From Saxidomus purpurata (taxonomy: Eukaryota > Mollusca > Bivalvia > Venerida > Veneridae), in NCBI GenBank assembly GCA_022818135.1, contig JAFMSR010000008.1, forward strand, positions 29,606,613 to 29,670,612: a stretch of DNA of 64,000 nucleotides, read 5' to 3'. Positions within the stretch are counted from its first letter, which is position 1. Every line of letters begins with the position of its first letter. The position numbers and the translations under genes were made by a program. Positions 48,880 to 60,459 of this stretch are shown in pieces. Under the pieces are notes generated by a model. The model did not search any database, was not told where the DNA came from, and saw only the letters and a program-made list of their open reading frames with translations.

Positions 48880-49352
48880 CTCTGAAACCACAAGGCCTAT
48901 GAGCATAGATTATTAAGTTAGCATGTTACATTGTCTAGTGGATTTCTACTAAGATTGTTCAGATTATGATCCCCGAGTCAAAATTGACCCCGCCCGGGGG
49001 TCACTTGTTTTTACAGAGGCTTATATATGGGATTTTATTTAAATCCTCTACTCTGAAACCACAAGGCCAAGAGTTTAGATATCTAGCACGTGGCATTGCC
49101 TAGTTAACGTCTACCAAGATTGTTCAAATCATGACCCCTGGGTCAAAATTGACTCCACTCAGGAGTCTCTTGATTTTGCATAGGCTTATACAGGAAAAAC
49201 TTAAAAAATCTATATTTCTGAAACCACCTCTACCAAGAATGTTTAAATCAGGACCCCTATGTTAATACTGACCCTTTCTGCTATTGATGACCTTGTATTA
49301 TAGCAAATGGTAGCACGGTGAGCAATATATGGCCATCTTGGCCCTCTTGTTT
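48880..49352 (-). repeat. Dispersed repeat family R, copy 4, with right end
   Basis: Two to three units (CTGAAACCACAAGGCC at 48885 and 49050) and then GGTGAGCAATATATGGCCAT and CTTGGCCCTCTTGTTT, the element end. Confidence 0.8.
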
Positions 49353-50431
49353 ATTCGTTTCATCTGATATGGCACTTGCCAAGACACAAAGTAACTCAAG
49401 TTAAACTGTTACATGATTAAATGACTACCTGTGACATGATGGAGTAAATGAAATTAATTATAAGAATCTTTGACAGAAGTATACTTCAGTCTTTTTAAAT
49501 TGTTTTTCAGTGTGTTAAAGTATTAGATAAGCTCATAAGAAGTGAATAAAAAGTAAGATATTACATGTACTCGTATTTACTAGTATTTAGAGCGGACAAA
49601 ACTGCTTTTTATTCAACTATGCTACTAAAGTGTCGAGTTGCCTTTTTCCTAGAGCAATAATACGTCCCAGCTTTAACTTTGCTTGTAACTTTGAAATTTT
49701 ATCATCATGCACAAATAAATGTCGTGATAGATTTTAAACTTTCATCAGTTTAAAGTAAAGGTTTTAAAGTCAGGTTTCTTTCACATTAGCGTATGGCGGC
49801 TTCTTCATATTAGATACAGTTATTTAATCCTGATGATTGTTCGAGGGTTTTTCTGCATGCAGATTAACATCTAAAACCACCCCAACCTTTTGAATCCCTC
49901 ATTGTGAAGAGTGCATATTAGATTACAATTTAATGTCTCACGCACAAAACCGACTAGACACGCGGCAATTATCAAAATGTGCACAAATAGCAAAAATACT
50001 AACATCACATTTATGACAGGTGAGATCTACCCGGACGTAAGGACTCTTAACATAAATTCTTTGTATAAAATAAGCGTCACAATTTGAAAATGACATACGC
50101 ACGCATGTGTGTTTGTGTGACATTACACCAGTCTATGATTTAAAATGAGTAAGACTATTTCCCGTGAAAATGTGTCAAAATTATGCACAAATTCTATTTT
50201 TTTACAGGTGTCACATCTGCCTGTTTACGTTGAGTTCAAACAAGCTTCAGAATAAGTCAATTTGCTGCAATACATATCTAACTTTAACAAAATGCAGTCC
50301 TTTTAATCTACTCATTCAATTTACACATGAATCGGTACAATCTTTGTTCACTTTTTTCCTCTTTATATCATTATGCCATCCTTACGTTTTTACGAAAGCC
50401 GAGAAGGGTCAAATAAAAAAAAAAGAGAAGA
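49353..50431. other. Intergenic, nothing recognised
   Basis: Two patches with CACAAATAGC/ATGCACAAATTC and TGACAGGTGAGATCTAC / ACAGGTGTCACATCT words at 49975-50030 and 50175-50215 look like loose repeats; no gene. Confidence 0.35.
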
Positions 50432-50497
50432 AATAAACGCATACGTACGAGAATAAAACGCGTACATACGAGAATTAAACGCGTACGAAAGTTGAGG
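50432..50497 (+). repeat. Three copies of a 22-bp repeat
   Basis: AATAAAACGCGTACATACGAG-type units in a row at 50432, 50454 and 50475. Confidence 0.75.
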
Positions 50498-51149
50498 TGA
50501 CCAAAATAATGGGAATTTTTGAAAATAACTTGTACACGTTACAGTTCAACATTTCGGTTTTTCTTGAATTTCTTCATTACTAGCAGATTACCTCTGCAAT
50601 TACCTTTAGATAACAGATAGAAATGCAGGTTCTTTCTTTCTAGCTGACAGTAATGACTTTTCAATTAGACATGTGTGTATTGGATTTATTGCCAAAACTG
50701 TCTTACAGATGACCTGAAGAATGTCCTACTTCAAAGCCCTTGCATAAGGTTTTGTTCAATAATCAAAGAAATAGAAAAAATTGTATAACTTCCCAGAAAA
50801 TTCGTAAAAATTATCTTTGTGAGTGCTGAGTAAAAGATAAATATAACTTTTAGAAGTTATTCAAAATAACATAAACAAGTTACACCCCTGACTGTCCATG
50901 TGAATAATTAAACACAATTCAAAGCAACATGAAACAATTATATATTTTTTATTGCATAAAACATATTTCTCAAAATGATTAAACACAGCAAGTACATTTA
51001 CTGATATATATAGATATGTATATAATATGTCTCTTGTTTAGCACAACAATAGAGAAACAACACACTATAAACTGTTTTCATAGCAGTTTTTTTGTATCAG
51101 ATTGTCTTAAAATAAAGTCTTTTTTTTTTTAATTTTTACTGGTACCATA

Positions 51150-51345
51150 TCACATAATGTAAGAAGGATATAATGTCCTAGGCAGAAGGGGATAATGTCC
51201 TCCTTCGCAAAATCATCAAGGGGATAGTGTCCTCCTTCGCAAATTTAGCAAGGGGCAAATGTCCTCCTTTGCAAAATCAGCAAGGGGATATTGTTCTCCT
51301 ATGCAAAAATGAGCCAAGGGGGTAATGTCCTAGGGGATAATGTTC
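51150..51345 (+). repeat. Minisatellite, about 35 bp, AAGGGGATAATGTCCTCC
   Basis: Five units with AAGGGGATAATGTCCTCCTT and CGCAAAATCAGC; ends in a short unit with GTCCTAGGGGATAATG, similar to its start. Confidence 0.85.
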
Positions 51346-51737
51346 GTTTACCATTGTTGTCTGCTTTCGGTACACGGCAAATCATAACAAATGATGTAAT
51401 TAACGTCATTTCTTTCAACTGCCATTTGGCGCAAAAATAAGCTAATTAAAGTATTTTGTTTTAGGGATAGCTTTTTAATGCAAAACTAACAAAACACATT
51501 TGCAGTAACAGCAAATATTACAAGTGCTTATATATAAAATAGACGTTTCAATTTGATTATGTAAATTATAGGTATCGTTATCTGTTTTTTATTTACTCCA
51601 TAGTGATTATCCTACTTTTGCGTATCAAAGGAAGGCTGTTCCAACGTTCGTCTATGTGTAAGCGGACCTTAAAATCACGTATGGCCACAAAATCACACAA
51701 TGACGTCAGGTGACGTCATCATTTTTCTTGAGGTCCA
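51346..51737. other. Intergenic between minisatellite and copy c
   Basis: Nothing recognised apart from TGACGTCAGGTGACGTCA at 51702, a tandem TGACGTCA-type word. Confidence 0.4.
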
Positions 51738-52256
51738 AACTTTACTTGATTGCAATTTTGTGAAAAAAAATCCCCGAAGACCCCCCATTTTGAATTTGTG
51801 ATGTTATTTGCTAGGATCTACGTTAAATCATCGTGTGAATCGTTAGTTGATTGAATGTTGTTCCGTTGACCAAAACTAACCTTAAAGTGAGTCAGGAGTC
51901 ACAATTTCGGGTGAAGAAATGGGCGGATTTTCAGTATTAAACGTTTTGCCCTGGAGAAAATGACAGATAAAGCATCTAAAACTTTATATGTATGTATTCC
52001 CCAGGTGGAGAGCTAGCATATGGTGCTATTAAAATTACACTAGGGTAATATTTGAACCAGGTATGCATTTAAAAGGTCGATTTTATACCACCGACATCCG
52101 ACGTTGCGTTGCTAGGAAACGAAATGTAAAATGAAAAAACTAAAACGATCACAATGCGTGCAATACGTTTTAGTACCATTAGGCAAAATTTCATAACAAT
52201 CGGAAAAACTCGCTATTTGACGTCTGACGTCGGACAAAGGTCGCATACTACCTTAA
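51738..52256 (-). mobile_element. Copy c of the TTAAGGTAGTATGCGACC family
   Basis: Complement of copy b; ends GGTCGCATACTACCTTAA. With copy b it makes an inverted pair around 3.2 kb. Confidence 0.85.
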
Positions 52257-53305
52257 AATGTGAAAAATAATGACGCTCCCCAGACCGGTGTTTACAATTT
52301 CTTATACATGTACCAAGAGAAAAGATCCGCCTAGACCAGACTAAATCGACTTTTTAAAGGTTTGCGTGGTGGTGTAACAGCGTCGAGGGAAAATAACAAC
52401 AACGATGAACATGAACACTCTTTCAGGAACGAAGTAGGTATGCATAAGTTAATATTTCCATAGCCAAAATAAATATCGATTTCAGATTGTTTTGTTAGAT
52501 TTAGCAGTAATTTCGGATTACCGTTTGTTCGGATTCTTCACTAACGTGTCAATGCACTGAAAAAAAAAATGGTACCTTTGTGTTTAATGTGCTTCTTATT
52601 TAATATTGACACGAAAGACCCATTTTTGTAATTCACAGGTCAAGTTTTATAAATTAAATAGTAAACAGATGGCTAGGGTCTGGTTAATTTAACAGTTTAA
52701 CAGTCCTGCGTAATGGGTCACAATACACCTGTACTATAATATTAGTTATTTTTGACCAATGATAATGTATATATTTTACATATAGTATATGTATTATATA
52801 TAGTGTAAGTGTAGTTACCCGAGAGCCGGATATTCTCATCTGTAAGTGCAGCCAGTGATAGATTCTTTTTCTTGCATACCATATTCTTTATTCGTCAACG
52901 AGCAACAAAATGTTTCAAATTATATCAGTGCTTCATAATAACTCACTTATTTGTATTTTTCTATATATGAATTATAAGCGTAAGTATGCTACAATATTAT
53001 AGCATCCTAACCAAGTGAAACCAGTTTGTATCAAAAGATAAAATGAACAAAATACATGCACCAAGCCAACTTCAGATAATAAAGCGCTTCCTTAAAAATG
53101 GGACGACAAAGCATTCAAGATTTTAAATGTGCGTATTCAACAGATAGCATAGGTGTTTTAGAAATACAATAACATATGTGAACAAATTATGCATGTAAAA
53201 CGTCCATTTTACACAATTGACATCGCACGTCGCTTTGCTAGGAAACGATGTGAAAAATAGGAAAATTAATTGAAAAAGATACGAACAACATTTTGCCTTA
53301 ATAAG

Positions 53306-53545
53306 GGTGGCGCGGTGGTCGAGTGGTAAACGCTCTGGACTACTTATCCGTAGGTCCCCGTTTCGCATCCCAGCCGGGGCACTGGAAATTTAAGAAACGC
53401 TTTTCAGTGTTTTCCACATATCAAGTATTAACTGGTTAGAAACCTAGAGGTAGTCTCACGTGTACCGGGCATGTTAACGAATTATGTAGTCTTTTCGTAA
53501 AAGAGCTAGGATCTGATTCCCGAATTCCCTTTTGTCTGCATCCGT
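53306..53545 (+). repeat. tRNA-derived SINE
   Basis: GGTGGCGCGGTGGTCGAGTG is followed by GTAAACGC (A box of Leu/Ser-like tRNA) and by GTTTCGCATCCC (B box) 45 bp on, then a SINE body. It lies within copy d. Confidence 0.75.
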
Positions 53546-53619
53546 CTCTTTTTTTACCTGCGCCTGTCAGGAGTCTTGACAAGTTCACTCAGGGAAATAT
53601 CATAGGGCCCGCCGGGACT

Positions 53620-53968
53620 ATAAGCAAGAGGGCTATGGTGTACATGATATTGCTCACCTGAGTACCAGTGAACTTACATACGGAAGTCACTTGTTCCTAA
53701 AGGGAGCCAGTGGTACATGTAGTTAAGAAAGTCACTGGTTGCTAGTGAAAGTCACTTATTGCTAACGGCGTCACCTGTTCTACATGGAAAAGAATAACTT
53801 GAACACTTTTGGCAGAGCTTCAACAAAGGAACATCACTTCCAAGTTTCATCAATATTGGCCCAATCGTTTCAAAATCAAAATGTTGACGGACGACAGACG
53901 AACGGACGAACGGACGGACAATCATCAATCCTAAAAGCTCACCCTGGCGCACAGTGCTGGGTAAGCTA
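53620..53968 (+). repeat. Short dispersed element with minisatellite and GGACGGAC run
   Basis: Left end ATGATATTGCTCACCTGAG, minisatellite AAGTCACTNGTTGCTA at 53690-53770, then TTGGCCCAATCGTTTCA, GGACGAACGGACGGAC and a right end GGGTAAGCTAAA. Same module order as 34680-34990. Confidence 0.6.
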
Positions 53969-54066
53969 AATTCGAAGGGAAAAGAGTACATTTATGTAAA
54001 ATGTAATAACAGAGAAAACTCATTTTTGATGTCTCACGTCGGAGAAAGGTCGCATACTACCTTTAA

Positions 54067-55539
54067 CTACCATGGCTCCAAATGCACTTAAGTGTGACAT
54101 CACTCCGGACAAAATCTCAATGATGACACAGTAAAATCCCGTTAAATTAAATGCGAAATTCACTTATTCGACATGACGGGTTCACTCGAAATAAAAAATA
54201 AGTCCCGGCATACATTATTCTATTTTCAATATAAATAAATCTCAACATACGACTCAAAAATGCGAATGTTTCACAAAAGTTTTAATCCCATAGTCACAAA
54301 AATGTTAAATGATGTTTCAATCACTGAAACGGTCGGCCGAGTTTCCACACTTTTGATTGAATAATTGCGCCGGCTTGTCTTGGCTTGTGTTTGCCCTGCA
54401 TGAAGGTAATTTAAAAGATAATTTTTGAAATATAATATTACTTTAGTCGGTCCTTATTATGCGATATATAATCCAGTTTAATATTATTAGCAAAAGACTG
54501 AAAACAATTCAGCTAAAAAATATAGCAAGAGTGTAACTCACCGTTTGGTTGCTGTCGTTTCAAAAACAGTCTATATCCTGTTCTCGAGAATGGAATGGTT
54601 TCGAATGGTTACGGTAAATAAGTGTCGGCCTTTATACCTTCCTTTGCTGGTCTCGATAAGTATTGCATGATCCAATAACTTAAACAGAAAAGATTTTAAC
54701 AAAATACACCGTACATGTCAATGTCATTGTACAATTGCATGATTTGACAAGAAGGAAAAATACTCGTAGTATTTACGATAATATCATCTAGCGCGTATAT
54801 TTCTATTGCTTTAATTGTAAGATTTCAAAATGTGAGACACAAAAGGCAGGAGAACATTGACAATCGAAAATCAACGAGGCCACATAAAATGCCAAACTAC
54901 CGTCAAAATAAATATGCAGTCATTCGTGTTGAGATAATAAGTTTTCTCAAAAGACTACTTGTAATATAAACCTTTCGGAAACATGAACACTACCCTGATA
55001 ATGTATTCACGACCGGTATATATGCGCTCAATGTTCACCACCGCTAAAGAAGTTCAAGCAGATGGCACCAGTATTCTTGGATTGCAAGAATATTATCATG
55101 GTTAAATATCTTAAGAAATGACTGGAAATATCTGAAATATCTCTGGCATGACTTACGGGAGTTCAAGGTGAACATTAAAGAAACAAGGAGAGGAAATATC
55201 GGAGCAGGCAAAACTCGCATTTTCAGTACCATGTACATCATACATTTTTTTCAAATGAATAATATCTTTTAAATGACACCATATACTGTTAGAGATCAGC
55301 ATAACGATAGCATTATCATCAAGCGAACGAGTCCGAATCCGATAAAAGCAATTTGCTGAAAAGTCCCGTGAAGAAGATAGACATTCAATGTCCTTTAATA
55401 CCTCGTTTCTATCATTTACAAATGCCCTGCTGACATGCTATGCTATTATTACATTGTAAGACGTGCTGCGCCATTTCCCTATTTTCTTCAATTTATAAAA
55501 GCAACCTACATCTTGCATTTGATATCGTATAATACCTTG
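54067..55539. other. Intergenic; possible MITE relic near 54128
   Basis: ACAGTAAAATCCCGTTAAAT at 54128 followed by CACTCGAAAT words suggests a decayed mariner-type MITE. Otherwise nothing recognised. Confidence 0.35.
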
Positions 55540-55975
55540 CCTCTTGGGTTAAAATAAGTCCCGCCCGGTATATCACTATTTTTACAAATACTCATATAGG
55601 AGAACGTTTAAAAGTCATCTTGTCAAAAAACCGTAAGGTTTAGAGGTTAGACAGTTGGTCTGTAACATTGCCTTATAGACCTCTACCAAGCTTGTTCAAC
55701 TTTTGCCTCAAGGGTCAATACCCGGTATTGACCCTGCCCAGGAGAGGGCGGGTGACGGTGGGTCACTTGTTTACATAGACTAATATTGGAAGACCTTTGA
55801 AAATATTTTTCTTCAATATCACAAGGTATAGAGCTTAGATATTAGGTATGTATCATTGCCTATTGAACCTCTACCTAGTTTGTTCAGATCGAGCCTCCGG
55901 GGTCTTAATTAACACCGGTCCCTGATGGTTCCTTTTCTGTATAGAGAGTAACTGGAACACTCTAGCTTCATATAA
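55540..55975 (-). repeat. Dispersed repeat family R, copy 5
   Basis: Three degenerate units with CTACCAAGCTTGTTCA, GGGTCAATACCCGG and AGAGCTTAGATATTAGG. Confidence 0.65.
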
Positions 55976-56935
55976 GTTCATATAGCAATAAGCGACTTAC
56001 CTAGCGACTAATCACCTTACTTCCCTTGCAACCAATGAGTTCACCTGATAAACAATAACTTCCTAAGCAACCAATGATTACCTTAGCAACAAGCGATTTC
56101 CCCAAGCAACCTGTGATTTCCATAGAAACCAGCGACTTCCTAAGCAACAGCTTCATCCCCAAACAATACTGAATTCCGCTTGTAGCCAGTGACTTTTTTA
56201 GCAACAACTAAGTCTACTACAAATCAGTGCCTTCCTTAGCAATCAGTGACTTTTCCTAGGAACCATGGACTTCCCAAGCAATAATTAAATGCCTTAGCAA
56301 CAACTTAGTCCCTTAGCTACAAGTGAGGTCCTTAGCAGTCAGATATTTCTTTAGCAAACAATGATTTCCTTAGCAACCGATGACTTCCCCTAGCAATCAG
56401 TTGTTTCTTTTGCATCAACTTAGTCCCCTAGTAGCCTGTGACTTCCTTAGCAACCAGTGACTTTCCTTAGGAAATAGTGACTTCCTTAGCAACCATTGAC
56501 TTCCTTGGCAACAAGTGATTTCCCCTTGTAACCAGTGAGTTTTCCTAGCAGCCAGTGACTGTCTCAGCAACCACTTAATTCCTAAGCAGCATATAAGTCC
56601 CCTGGAAACCAGTTAGTACTTCTTGCAAACAGTAACTAACTTAGCAACCACTGACATCTTTAGCAACTAGAAAGAGTTGACTTGAAGTTGGCCTAGTTGA
56701 CAGGTATTTCAAAATTTTCAAGGGTCAAAACCCGGGAGCTCGGGTCTACTGTACACCCTGCCCCCGCACTTCTTTGACAATCAATGACTTCCTGAAGTTT
56801 TAGATTTATTTAGAGACCAAAGACTTTCCCTATCGACTTTCTTAACAACTACTGACTTCCTTCAGCAACAAGTTATTTCCTTAGTTAAGTGCACTTGTTG
56901 TCAGGTGAGCTATATAGGGCCATCATGTTTTTTTT
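55976..56935 (-). repeat. Minisatellite, about 20 bp, CCTTAGCAACCAGTGACTT
   Basis: About 35 degenerate units, interrupted at 56680-56790 by unrelated sequence. Ends GTCAGGTGAGCTATATAGGG and CCATCATG, the closing end of the dispersed element family; its plus-sense partner is at 53690-53770. Confidence 0.85.
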
Positions 56936-57707
56936 TTGTTTTCTTATTCAAATCTGCCTAAACGATTAAGCGGTCTAACATTTGTTTTTGCATTACTGCT
57001 TTTTTCTGTGTTTTGTATTGTAACTGTGTGTTGTCTGTCGTGCGTCATCCGTCGTGCGTAAGCGGTATTATATCCTTTGCCACTAGGCCAAACTTACAGA
57101 TTAATTTTGATTGAAATATAAATTGAGATGATTTCACTGTATACGAACTTTATCGAAATAAAAAACTACTCTTCATCGGATCGTTAATTTTTATGATATT
57201 TTAATGTTTTATGCTGAAGATCTAAAAATAAAAGTGCAAATATTTCCAAAAAACTTTCAATACTCTCCGCTTTAGACAGCTTAACACTGCGCAACACTAT
57301 TATTTCATCGCCCTTTTTGCAGATATTATACATTGTAAGCTTTATCCATTTATTAACCAGTTTACTTTAGTTTAATTGTTTATTTACATGTAAGTCTTAT
57401 TCATTTGCACAATACACATTTATAATTCATGCATAAAAAAATTAAAGATAAAATCAAGCAAATGACCATTTTATAATTGAATTATAAGAGACTATAAGGC
57501 TTAGCATAATACATTACAAATAATCACAGATACTTTATTCAATTTACACCTAAAACGAATGTCATCTAGATTAAAGACAACAAATAAAACCAAGTATATT
57601 GCATATAACATGTCTGCCAAACAAATCATATAGAATAACTACAGTGACTAAACATATAGATATAACGCAGCAATAACGACTGTATCCTATACTCAAAAAG
57701 GTTAAAC
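56936..57707. other. Intergenic, nothing recognised
   Basis: AT-rich sequence with a T run at 56929 and no gene or repeat identified. Confidence 0.45.
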
Positions 57708-57827
57708 TATGGAACGCCACAGCTGTCTTATGTTGTCATATTTCTTTTTGTCTTGTCCACATGGTGTCCTATTATGTCAAATTGTTGCGTGATTGTATCA
57801 GGAAGACGTGTCATCATCTCCTAGAAT

Positions 57828-58585
57828 CATGTTATCTTGTCTATTCATTGTGTGATTATGTCAAATAACCGTGTTGATTTGTCAATGTGTGGTGTTGACT
57901 TGTCAACTATGCGTCTTATTATGTCAAACAAACGTGTAATTATGTTAAAATTGCATGTTATCATGTCCACTAATCATGCGATCTTGTCTTTACAATGTCT
58001 GATTATGTCAAATGGTCGTATTGATTTGTCAGTGTGTGGTGTTGACTTGTCCACTATGCGTCTTATTATGTCAAATAAATGTGTTGTGTTAAAAGGGCGG
58101 AATATCATGTCCACTCATCATGTGATCTTGTCTAAACAGCGTGTGATAATGTCAAAAAGCCGTGTTGATTTGTCAATGTGTGGTGTTGACTTGTCCACTA
58201 TGCGTCTTATTATGTCAAACAAACGTGTACTTATGTTAAAAGAGCGTGTCATCATGTCCACTCATCATGTGATTATGTCCTTACAACGTGTGATTATGTC
58301 AAATTGCCGTGTTGATTTGTCAATAGGTGGTGTTGACTTGTCCACTATGCGTCTTATTATGTCAAAAAACGTGTAATTATGTTAAAAGGGTGTGTTATTA
58401 TGTCCACTTATCATGTGATCTTGTCTTTACAACGTGTGATTATGTCAAATGGTCGTGTTGATTTGTCAATATGTGGTGTTGACCTGTCCACTATGCGTCT
58501 TATTATGTCAAACAAACGTGACATTATGTTAAAAAGGTGTATTGACTTGTGCACCCAACGTCTTATCATGTTCACTATTGGCTGA
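57828..58585 (+). repeat. Array of 147-bp units (7 x 21 bp)
   Basis: ATGCGTCTTATTATGTCAAA recurs at 57909, 58056, 58200, 58347 and 58493: spacing 147, 144, 147 and 146. Each 147-bp unit divides into seven 21-mers ending in -TGTCNA or -TTAAAA. The 7-residue peptide repeats in all frames are a by-product. Confidence 0.92.
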
Positions 58586-58629
58586 TCTTGTTAAAACAAT
58601 ATGTTGTCTTGTTCATTAGGCATGGTGTT

Positions 58630-59403
58630 GTTTTTTGACATAATCACACGCTGTATATACAAGATAACATGATAAGTAGTTATGAGAACACACTCTTTTA
58701 ACATAATGACACGTTTGTTTGACATAATAAGACGCATAGTGGACAAGTCAACACCACAGATTAACAAATCAACACGGCCATTGGACATAATCACACGTTG
58801 TATAGACAAGATCACATGGTAAGTGGACATGATAACACACCCTTTTAACATAATGACACGTTTGTTTGATATAATAAGATGCATATTCAAGTCAACACCA
58901 CACATTGACAAATCTATATAGCTATTTGACATAATCACACGCTGTATAGACAAGATCACATGATGAGTGGACATGATGACACGCTCTTTTAACATAATTA
59001 CACGTTTGTTTGACATAATAAGACGCATAGTAGCCAAGCCAACACCACACACTGACAAATCAACACGACTTTTTGACATAATCACACGCTGTTTAGACAA
59101 GATCACATGATGAGTGGACATGATGACACGCCCTTTTAACATAAGTACACGTTTGTTTGACATAATAAGACGACTAGTGGACAGGACAAGTCAACACCAC
59201 ACATTGACAAATCAACATGGCTTTTTGACATAATCACACGCTGTTTAGACAAGATCACATGATGAGCGGACATGATGGCACGCCCTTTTAACATAATGAC
59301 ACCTTTGTTTGATATAATAAGACGCATAGTGGACAAGTCAACACGACACATTGACAAATCAACACGGCATTTTGACATAATCACACAATGAATAGACAAG
59401 ATA
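58630..59403 (-). repeat. Complement array of 147-bp units
   Basis: GACGCATAGTGGACAAGTCA-type units recur every 144-150 bp, mirror of the plus array. Confidence 0.9.
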
Positions 59404-59687
59404 AAGTGAATCTAACATGTTCATGAGTTGTGGATAAGGAAATCCCACCCGAGGGTTGAGATACTTCAAAACTGCTATAGATGGATAGAAAATGATCTAA
59501 CTAAGAAAATGAATACCAACAACCCTATGTTTATTTCAAAAATAACAATTTTACAGCCATTTTTCGATTTTTATGTCGCTTACAATTAACGTAAAAATAG
59601 TCCGGCAGCGATGTGATATAAGCGATGTGAGATAAGTTTATCTCACATGGGTAAATGCGCGGAAATATGTATCCGATAGGTGAGAAA
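59404..59687. repeat. 284-bp insertion in one arm of the foldback
   Basis: The left arm is continuous across the matching point (57824-57837), while the right arm is broken between AGACAAGATA and ACATGATTCTAGG. The inserted piece contains ATGTGAGATAAGTTTATCTCACAT-like hairpin (given here in two halves: ATGTGAGATAA and TTATCTCACAT). Confidence 0.7.
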
Positions 59688-59784
59688 ACATGATTCTAGG
59701 ACATGATGACACGTCTTCCTGACACAATCACGCAACAATTTGACATAATAAGACACCATGTGGACAAGACAAAAAGAAATATGA

Positions 59785-60243
59785 AATTTGGCTGTTCGCA
59801 TGTTTTCGGAAGTCTAAAGTTTTCAGCAACCCACCAATGACAAATTTAGGTAAAAATATCATAATATTGGATATAAAATAGAAGCATATGATAATACGGT
59901 ATTACAATAACCTTCGGTATCAATGTCCTGGCTGCAGTGACCCTGTGTACATGTATTTAGGGCTCGTATATAAATCTTATTTCATAAAAATGTCTCGCAC
60001 AGTCTTATCATTTACCTTAGTCTGTGTGTGTCCCCTTGATACGCCCGGTAAACTACAGAACTACATCACCGCGGAGGTAATGGAAAAGCGTTCTGAAGCA
60101 ACTTCCAAGATAGCTCTGCTATCTTAGCGTACGTTAGTACAAACTCGAAAATATCCAATCGACGTCAATTCAGGCCAATGAGACACATTATAAACACATA
60201 GGGAAAGTAAAATTATACCTAAATCATCTACTATTCCCCTTCC
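59785..60243. other. Intergenic, nothing recognised
   Basis: The 79-codon frame 59888-60127 has no recognisable feature. Confidence 0.4.
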
Positions 60244-60345
60244 TTGGATTTAATTTGCGAAATTTTTGTATAACAAATGAAAACGTACATTCACTTGGAT
60301 TTAATTTGCGAAATGTTTGTATAACAAATGAAAACATACATTCAC
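60244..60345 (+). repeat. 51-bp tandem duplication
   Basis: TTGGATTTAATTTGCGAAAT starts both units (60244, 60295); the two 51-bp copies differ at about two bases, so the duplication is recent. Confidence 0.93.
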
Positions 60346-60459
60346 TCCCGTTGTTGTTGTTGTGATTTTTCTGTCAGCAGAGCTATCTCGTAAGTCGCAT
60401 TAGAATTTTTTTCCGTTAATGTAGTTCGGTAGAGTACCGGACGTGTGTACTTATCGTCA

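Larger units (their letters stand above)
53080..54066 (-). mobile_element. Copy d of the same family, split by a 0.7-kb insertion
   Basis: Left part 53080-53303 (with ATTTTACACAATTGACATCG and GCTAGGAAACGATG) and right part about 54000-54066 (ends CGCATACTACCTTTAA) belong together when compared with copy c. Between them lie a SINE, a family R-type left end and a minisatellite. Confidence 0.7.
57708..59784. mobile_element. Foldback element of a 147-bp higher-order repeat
   Basis: Starts CTATGGAACGCCACAGCTG, as the 8600 element does. Plus-sense array about 57780-58600 and minus-sense array 58630-59403 plus 59688-59770 face each other almost without a spacer. The outer inverted match TTTCTTTTTGTCTTGTCCAC (57750) pairs with the complement ending near 59780; the right end lacks the GGAACGCC tip. 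No coding function. Confidence 0.75.

Noticed and set aside
53308..53380. Functional Leu/Ser-type tRNA gene
   Set aside because: Box spacing is right, but no complete cloverleaf could be drawn and a SINE body follows.
57837..59399. Frames of 179 and 190 codons with MSNKRVIM-type repeats
   Set aside because: Same reason: the 147-bp array is open in phase on both arms.
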